From NCBI GenBank assembly GCA_034698045.1, contig JAQGAU010000145.1, positions 1 to 37,920 of the forward strand: a stretch of 37,920 nt of DNA, given 5' to 3'. A program made the translations under genes and the position numbers. The notes under the pieces were generated by a model. That model made no database searches. It had not been told where the DNA came from and worked only from the letters and a program-made list of their open reading frames with translations. Numbering within the stretch: position 1 is the stretch's first letter; each line of letters begins with the position of its first letter. The DNA comes from Paramacrobiotus richtersi. Taxonomy: Eukaryota; Tardigrada; Eutardigrada; Parachela; Macrobiotidae. Of this stretch, positions 30,813 through 37,920 are shown one piece after another.

Positions 30813-33800
30813 TCACTTGGAACTAATCCGCCCATTCGAGTACCCGGCATTCCCTTCCTTATACAACCCCGCGATCCGCTCCCGATACCGCACTCTCACC
30901 CCCTCCCGTCGGGTCTTCTGCGACGGCGTCACACACCCGTTCTCCTCGGAAAACGGCTCCTCGAGAATACAGATCATTTTGGGTACTTCATACGATTTCA
31001 ACTTGGCCTCCTTGCCGATACGCTGCAACTCGTCCATGATGAGTTTCTTCACTTCGTCGATGGAGTTCTTGTCTTTGGGGTTGGGGAGACGGGATTTGAG
31101 GGCATCGTAGTTGGGGTAGACGAGACCCACGCAGAACGGGTACTTGCTGTCGCCGTCGATGAAAATGTTGGTTATCAAGTCGGAGCGACCGAAGGCGCTC
31201 TCCAGACGCTCCGGTGCCAGGTATTCGCCTTGACTCAACTTGAAAATGTGCTTTTTACGGTCGAAGATTTTCAGGTTGCCGTTCTGAAGAGTATGAAAGC
31301 GGACTTCAGTCACTTCATATACAGTCAACAGTCACAATTTTTAACGAAAGTAAGGTGGTGCAGTGATTCCTTGAAGTTTATCAAGTCTTTTTAACACTTT
31401 CATTATATTTAGTAAGATACTATCCTCCCACATTTACATTAGGGGATGTTTAATCTAAATAACTGGTTGTTAACGTGTTCAGGATTCTCACCGGTAGCCA
31501 CATTCCAACGTCTCCAGTATGCAGCCATCCATCTTTATCAATCGTCTCCGCTGTCTTCTCAGGCATCTTGAAGTATCCACTCATGGTGAACTGTGAGCGC
31601 GAGCAGACTTCACCTTTTCCATCGGCCGCATAGTATCCCATGTCCGGCACATCCACCAGCTTCACTTCGACCCCGAAAAAGGGCACGCCCACATGGTCAG
31701 TGGAGACCTCGCCGTACGGAGTGCATGTAATGGGACCGCATGATTCTGACTGACCATACACTTCAAAAATCTGCAATAAAATCAAAAAATGAGAATTAGG
31801 CGGACCCGAAAAAAGTTCGCAATTAATGTAAGAAAGCTTTACACTGTATGGTACGCGCTTATATGTTATATAAAAAAAACATACTTTTATATCAGATATA
31901 TTATGCACTCACCTCCGCTTATTATTAGCTTCGATCGAATAAGAAATAAAACTGCAATCTAGACTTCATGATTAAATAAATAAAATTATTTATAATAAAA
32001 ATCATTTTCAAGTTTCTAAGCAATCTTAAACATGTAAAAAAGGTATTATAAAAGCATATAATAAACTTGAAAAGATGGAAGTAGCAAGCATAAAACAAAG
32101 CTGTAAGGAAATGATTTTTGTTTTCAACAACAAACAAGTTAGAGAAATGAAACTTCAGTCAAATCCCGGCTTACATAGCATCCGAAAACGGCCCGTGTAA
32201 AACTCAACACCTCCCCATCCGTCGCAGCCGACCCGGTGACCCCCATGCGCACCTTTCCTCCCAGCATCCCCTGATACTTATTAAACAGCACCTTATCCCA
32301 CACGGAATCATGCCGAAACACACCGCTCTGCATCTCCAGCTTCTTGAACGCCAGTCCCACCCGCCCCACCAACGACCGCCACACCGACCGCTGCATGTCC
32401 ACCTGGATCTGGTCGTGGAAGCGGGTCATTAGACGCGGCACAAACGGGAAGATGGTCGGCTGGACATCCTTGGCGTCTTTGAATAGACACGTGATGTCCC
32501 CGCTAATGTACCCCACTTTCCCGCCGTGTAGGTGGATCATCTTCTCGATCCACCGCTCAAAGATGTGCGGAAGGGGTAGGAAGCCGAGGACGGTGTCGTC
32601 GGCGCTGAATCGGAACGGCTACAGAATAGACAAGTGTTAGTGAAGGAAAACTTGAATGTCGAACCGTTTAAGCGATTTATAGCTTATTTTAAATATTTCG
32701 TATTTAATTATATATTTATAATTATATATTTTAATATTTAATATTTATAGCTAATTTACGATTAAAAGTAGTAATATTTCCAAAGTTGCTGTATCAGAAT
32801 AGCATAACTACGGTGAAAAACATATAACGCTGTCAAATACTGGATACTGCATTTTTTCTGCACATATTTTTCTTATACTGCGACTGCATAAAACTGAATT
32901 AATAATAAAGGACAAAGAAAAAAATAAATTAATACAGGTCTTTGAAATGCTGTACGAGTATGCTGTTTTAAAATGTTATATAACAAATTTGTGTTTAAGC
33001 GTGTCGCCGTGTTTCAGAAAATATTACGGTTTATTTGACTCAATTTTATGTCTCTATTCAGTCTTCTCACCATAAAAGAGGAGATGAGGGATTTCAAGCA
33101 CAAAATGCACTCCCGATGTGTGATCATAACACCCTTGGCCATTCCCGTTGTCCCGCTGGTAAAAATCAATGTTGCTAAATCATCCGGCTTGGAGGGATGG
33201 AGTGGGCGGGGATTCAAACGCCCCAGTTCCTATATCGAAAAGAGATGTGAACTGGATGATTACGTCAATGAAAACTGCATACTCACCTCGACACCCGCCA
33301 TGGTTAGGACTTTGACACCGAGACTCTCAATTTCAACGACTCGCTTCTCCGGTAGCGGTTCCATGGTGATGATTGTGCGGAGAGTGGACGGGAACTGACC
33401 GTTGCCCATTAGCGCGCTGACTTGAGTGTCGCCACCGCAAACCATGATTTCCATCTCATCTATCGACAAAATCATGGTACTGCTGATTGTAAAACTGGAC
33501 TTCACTGAAACGGCGTCAACGGAACGTATATTATGACTTTTCAAACTTTTCATCAAGATGTCGAAGCAGACCGTAGCGTTAAAGTCGTAATATTCCCAGT
33601 TACAGCATTCAGCACAACTACAAAGTAACTAAACTACGCAATCTGAAAATGCTTATATAAAAGTTAAAAAACCCTACCGTTGCCGAAAAAATTTTTCGAC
33701 AATCATAATATTACGTGTATGGCTTAACTGTAAACGGGAGATTAGGAAACCAGAACGATAAGAAGTACTGGGAGCAGAACGTACAAACGACCAGCGTGGA

Positions 33801-35712
33801 ATGAGAACTATCGTTACTGCAAATGACCGTAAACAATTTTCGTATAGTACTTGCGGTGAATTTGACTGATACATGCTCATAACTGTAAATTACAATAAAT
33901 GTACTTCTTTACTATAACACACATGTAATCGCATAACATTATAACATGTTTACTGTGTTATGCATATTTTGTTATAGCAGATACGTAATCGTTTCCTTAT
34001 GTGATAAAAAAGTACTTTTTTATCTTTACTTTTTAAACCGAATAGAAAAACAATGCAACACTGTATACGAAACTCGATTCTTACAGAATTCGGTGACCTG
34101 ATAGCAGGCTTCACTCCCCAGCGAATCATACAACGGCGCCGTAATCATCCCATACGCCAGGCACCCATACTCGGCCACCGTCCATTCCAGACAGGTTTTG
34201 GCGAATAACCCCACGAGGCAATCATTCTCCGTCCTCCCACCCAGCATCAACAGACCCGCGCCGAAATCACGTGCTCGTGTAATCAGCTTCTCGTATGTCA
34301 GGTACACGTAGGCGGCGTCTTTGCTGGGCCGGAAGCCGACACAAGGTCCGTTATCTGTACGGCACAGTAAGGATACAGGTGCAATGGTTATCTGGCCAGA
34401 ACTGGGTGATAAACGAAACAGTGGCACGTGCGCATATGAAACGCAGCATAGACCGGAAATGAGTTGCGCATACAATGGTCTAATGAAATTTTCTGGCTGC
34501 TTCGGTCAATCTTTTTGCAGAAATAAAAGCTTTCGCATATTTTCGAAAAATGCATTAACGTTTAAGTCTACATTGTCTCGTCCTGCTTTACTTTTTGTTC
34601 ATATTTTCAGGACAGTTTAGTTGGATTTTATATTATTTTTTTACGCATTTATCGAAATTTTGTAGATTTAATCTGTTTATCCATCTGCTTATCAATTTGT
34701 AAAATAACTAAAATTCATGCAGAGACACAAGCGGCTGTACCGGAAAATATTATCACTTACCAGATAACTGCTTTCCAAACAATAAAATATCAAAGAGTGT
34801 CTCGGGGAATACCATCCGTAATTTCTGTCCGGCCATGGTAACCGTGCGTCGGCGATGAATAAGGCCATCACTCTAAACAGACAAATGATAAAATACATGT
34901 ATAAACCGCAGCAAGGAATTAAAATGCAAAAATTATTCCAGAGTTTGCAACGGCCAACGGGAAACAAAATGTTTCGACCAAAACTCTAAATATTCATTTT
35001 TATTTCGATTATATAAACTTTATGGCAGCAAGCTCATTATTAGATCGACCATACATCCTTTTCCGGTTAAGTAGCATATTTTCGCTAAAAACGAATTTAT
35101 AACTAAAAACAATGCGTTAGTAATTAATCTGTTTTTTTTTGCCATTTTTTCGATTCATTAGTTTTAATTTTATTGAAATGTTATTCGACTGTGCATTGAT
35201 TGTAAAATCCTAGCGTCATTACATCCCGTAATGTTCACATAGTCAAACCCCCACAAAAAAACAGATTGCAAAATCTGCTAATTACCTCGGATAAATCCTT
35301 TCGCCGCCGTTTCCCATAGTACTGCTCTCCCAAGCCGAACAGCGCTTTCTCCAGGCCCAGTGTCAACAACCAAGCTACCGCTTGTATCACGCGAACGATC
35401 TTCGCAGACAACCAAAATCTGATCTTCTACGGACGAAAACAACATTACGCAAGCCATTCACATGCCAAACCTCGCATAAACATACCAAAAGTAATCAAAA
35501 TTAATAATAAAGAACTTCACTGATTTTTTTCAAGTCTGCTAATTGAACTATATCCATATCTGGCAATAAGTCAAAAATTATAATGAGAATCATTCGAAAA
35601 AACCAAGCAGCAGGAACAAGAAAAATAAACAAAATAAGACAAATACTGCAACGAGAGTTTGTGCAAAAAACCACCGAAATTCATAAAAAAACTTACTTAC
35701 CTTATACTCCAT
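30813..35712 (-). CDS. Long-chain fatty acid-CoA ligase, paralogue D
   Basis: Nine minus-strand exons join in phase: 35712-35701, 35426-35286, 34872-34761, 34354-34085, 33459-33287, 33229-33071, 32618-32175, 31770-31492, 31283-30813, giving 686 residues. The first exon encodes only MEYK, followed by GTAAGT. The anchor is [17 protein letters not shown], then a basic stretch. Motifs are [16 protein letters not shown] (~260), [10 protein letters not shown] (~302), VYGQSESCG (~441), [29 protein letters not shown] (~537) and [13 protein letters not shown]. The 444-base exon and the last exon use more GC-rich third positions than copies A-C, a difference visible by eye that may reflect stronger expression or a different history. 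Copies C and D share the Pro-gate and the YGQSE motif, so they look like the closest pair. Confidence 0.93.
33460..34084 (-). other. Intron of synthetase D
   Basis: A 625-base AT-rich intron with no gene seen. Introns 31771-32174, 32619-33070, 34355-34760 and 34873-35285 are also over 300 bases and show nothing but AT-rich sequence, with a low-complexity TTTAATAT tract near 32690-32755. Confidence 0.55.
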
Positions 35713-36216
35713 TATTTCTGGCGCAATAAACCGTGTTTCGCAATCCAGCCGGTATCACACAATCAACACATGCGCAAACTGTAACCTACACTCTCTCCTT
35801 GTAAAATAAAAACCTTGAAAAATCTAGGCAAATGAGAAATCACACGACTGTCCTCTTTCCATCACGATTACGAAAATGCACATTCCACTGCAAAAGTGTG
35901 CTTTTTGACTACTGCCTAGTGCATTGTCCAACAAACAACACACGCTTAGCTGATTACGCCGAACGACCGCCCCACTCGCTTCGTTATCAACACTTTATCA
36001 TGCCTCTTTATCGCAGTACAACCATCAAAAAGGGAACAGTACACCGAACGAACTGGCCAGTGTAAAACTATCAAGCATGTGCCAAAAAGAGCAAGGTTTG
36101 TACAGAAAATAGTTCAAGGCGTAAATGTTAGTTTGTAGCGGTTTTTTATGTCGAGGATATGACATGACGGGGCAATAAAATTAGCAACAGGTTCGAAGGG
36201 CAGTTAGATCAGTGTA
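35713..36216. other. Intergenic region between synthetase D and the geminin-like gene
   Basis: This 5' flank of synthetase D also contains the 3' flank of the geminin-like gene. No clear TATA box for D is visible. The open frame 35832-36065 shows no coding signature. Confidence 0.5.
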
Positions 36217-37920
36217 TTAACTGTGTGGGCACAAAGGGCAAGGATCGGTCTGCGTGCTGACGTCCACGCCTGTTTCGCGATACACATCCGCCTGGAAAGT
36301 TAAATTTCCAAAATAAATGCTGAATAATCTGACAAAAAAAGGTAATCAGTAATTACATGTCAGCAAAATGCCGATAATAAAAGGCTAAATTTCGAAAACA
36401 AATGCTGAATAATTCTCTGAAAAAATGCTAGCTAATAATTATACGTGTAAGTAAAATGCCGATAATAATAATAAGGCTTATTTTCGAAAACAAATGCTAA
36501 ATAATTTATTAAAAAAATGCTCCGAAATGTAGATTTAGCGATTCCCGATATATATGCACCGCAACCGACTTCATTCGATGTGCTGAATGTATTCGGAAAA
36601 TCAGTGCTTACAATAACAAAAAATAGCCAAAATATTCGTAATCTACGCAATTTTTTAAGGTGACTCGATCCAATTCTCGGTCAACAGATCTCCCAGGATA
36701 CGCGCAAAATTTCACATCATATCAGTTACAAAAACTTGGCAATAAACCAGAGTTTTCGTGAAATAATTCGTCCACAATCTGCGGTACACTATGATTAGGT
36801 AGAATCACTTCCGTTAAAAATATTCAGTTGTTTGAACTACTGGAAATCTTTTATTGACACATTTATTTCACTAGCACATTTTGATAAGATAAGCCAACTG
36901 ATAAAGTGCGGTTAATTTTACATACCGCGATTATTTCCGCCATGCGATCAGCCTGGGCCGCCATTTCCGATAGGGCTTCGTTCTCCTTTGTCAGACTGTT
37001 CAGCTGCTCGTACAACTACAATGAACAACTAATAATTTTACGGTCTTAATCATTAGAATAAGCAAACACAGTTAATAACGTAATCGACAACATGATCGAT
37101 GAAAAACCAACATAACTAAGAAGAAAACTGACTGAATAACAAAATAAACAAACAACCAAAATTAATCATAAAGGAATTTCGTCAGTTACATCAGCAGCGT
37201 AGCCCCAGTTATTTTTTCAAAGAAGGCGACTTTTAAGTTTCGTTTAGCAAAGAAGAAATGCAACAAATTTTGCCGTCCATAAAGGCAAGTGACTTACTGC
37301 AGCGGAAAAAAAAGCATTATTCACAAACAAAAGACGTGTAAAACAATTAAAAAGCTTTACCATTTCGTTTTCCGTCAGGGTCGATTGCAAGGCAAGCCGA
37401 CGATCCTCCGCAATGGTTTTCAGAATATCGTAAGGGATGTCTGCAGAACAATGTCATTAGTCCGACGTCAGTGGAAAATTTCCCAATTCTTGATTATTAT
37501 TTATTCTAAACATTATTTCAGATGCAGCTTGACAATCGTTTAATTATTGTTGCAGCAGTAATTTTAGGGTGCTTTAAAATTAAATCAGACTAAAGAATGT
37601 GAAAAACTATTGTTTAAAACAAGAATAAAATTAATAAAGTTTTCACTGTAAAAAGCTGTATTTTTATTGAAATTATGAGTATAAAGACATTAAAAACTGC
37701 TATAAGCGGCTAAATCAAATTAAGCTTGGCGTTACCTTGACAGGACGCCGTAGCGGATTTCTCTTCTGGATGATAGACAACCTGCACATTATCCGACAAG
37801 GAATTGGTATTTTCATCCTGCTCGTCGTCTTCTGCGGGCTGCCTCTCTCCTGCCGTTGATGCTGATTTTCTGCTCTCCGTTTCCTCGAAAATCGTGAACG
37901 CAGTGTCATCTTTCTTCGCT
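36217..37920 (-). CDS. Geminin-like coiled-coil protein (5' end outside window)
   Basis: Four minus-strand exons join in phase: 37920-37736 (partial), 37440-37361, 37015-36926, 36291-36217, giving about 142 visible residues. An acidic, disordered region (AFTIFEETE ... EDDEQDENTN) precedes DIPYDILKTIAEDRRLALQ, then STLTENEMLYEQLNSLTKEN and EALSEMAAQADRMAEII. Geminin proteins have the same layout: a short W/Y-x-x-[IV]AE-x-RR-x-AL segment leading into a leucine-zipper coiled coil that dimerises and binds CDT1 to block re-licensing of replication origins. Related family members (multicilin, GEMC1) regulate multiciliated cell genes. The visible tail ends in STQTDPCPLCPHS. Assignment rests on the AEDRR-x-AL segment and the coiled coil; identity as true geminin rather than another small coiled-coil protein is inferred. 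The N-terminus, where a destruction box would lie, is outside the window. Confidence 0.7.
36300..36522. repeat. Intronic minisatellite, ~85-92-base unit, about 2.5 copies
   Basis: Units start near 36300, 36384 and 36476. Each carries an AAATGCTGAATAA-like block; the first two also carry AAAATGCCGATAATAA, and the third is truncated. It lies in the last intron of the geminin-like gene. Confidence 0.75.
37016..37360 (-). other. Intron of the geminin-like gene
   Basis: A 345-base AT-rich intron in which I see nothing further. Confidence 0.5.

Noticed and set aside
1-37920. Bacterial operon, phage or CRISPR content
   Set aside because: Genes are interrupted by spliceosomal introns and have TATA boxes; no repeat-spacer array or bacterial gene is present.

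Overview
The window is eukaryotic, most likely from a small-genome invertebrate. Almost every gene is split by short GT-AG introns (about 55-600 bases), several genes have TATA boxes, and the protein set is animal: a receptor tyrosine kinase, an annexin, a secreted leucine-rich-repeat protein, membrane long-chain acyl-CoA synthetases and a geminin-like protein. A tardigrade or similar ecdysozoan is my guess; I see nothing that proves the taxon. All coding models were built by joining exons whose splice phases agree, and none has transcript support.

Layout. 1-2804 (+): 3' part of a receptor tyrosine kinase with a MAM-like ectodomain. 4499-6761 (+): a complete eight-exon annexin. 7185-7620 (-): a broken copy of the last exon of the next gene, left by a diverged local tandem duplication that also carried the annexin 3' flank. 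8279-11773 (-): a three-exon gene for a 511-residue protein of four internal repeats, with a His/Gly-rich insertion in the last; I cannot name the family. 12736-13933 (+): a secreted leucine-rich-repeat protein. 14365-35712 (-): four head-to-tail paralogues of long-chain acyl-CoA synthetase (called A, B, C, D here, left to right) with nearly identical exon structure. 36217-37920 (-): 3' part of a geminin-like coiled-coil gene.

The four synthetases make up more than half of the window. All keep the main adenylate-forming motifs and an N-terminal hydrophobic anchor, but they differ at the P-loop, the gate motif, the YGQ[TS]E motif and the N-terminus. This looks like lineage-specific amplification of fatty-acid activation with possible diversification of substrate or location. 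The other genes share no obvious pathway with them.

The most unusual items are the repeat/histidine protein and its decayed duplicate, the synthetase cluster with its microexon polymorphism, the kinase activation loop without tyrosine, two annexin introns that stay open in frame, and a heptamer (TACTGTA/TACAGTA) that recurs in non-coding DNA. I found no rRNA, tRNA, CRISPR array or intact transposon.
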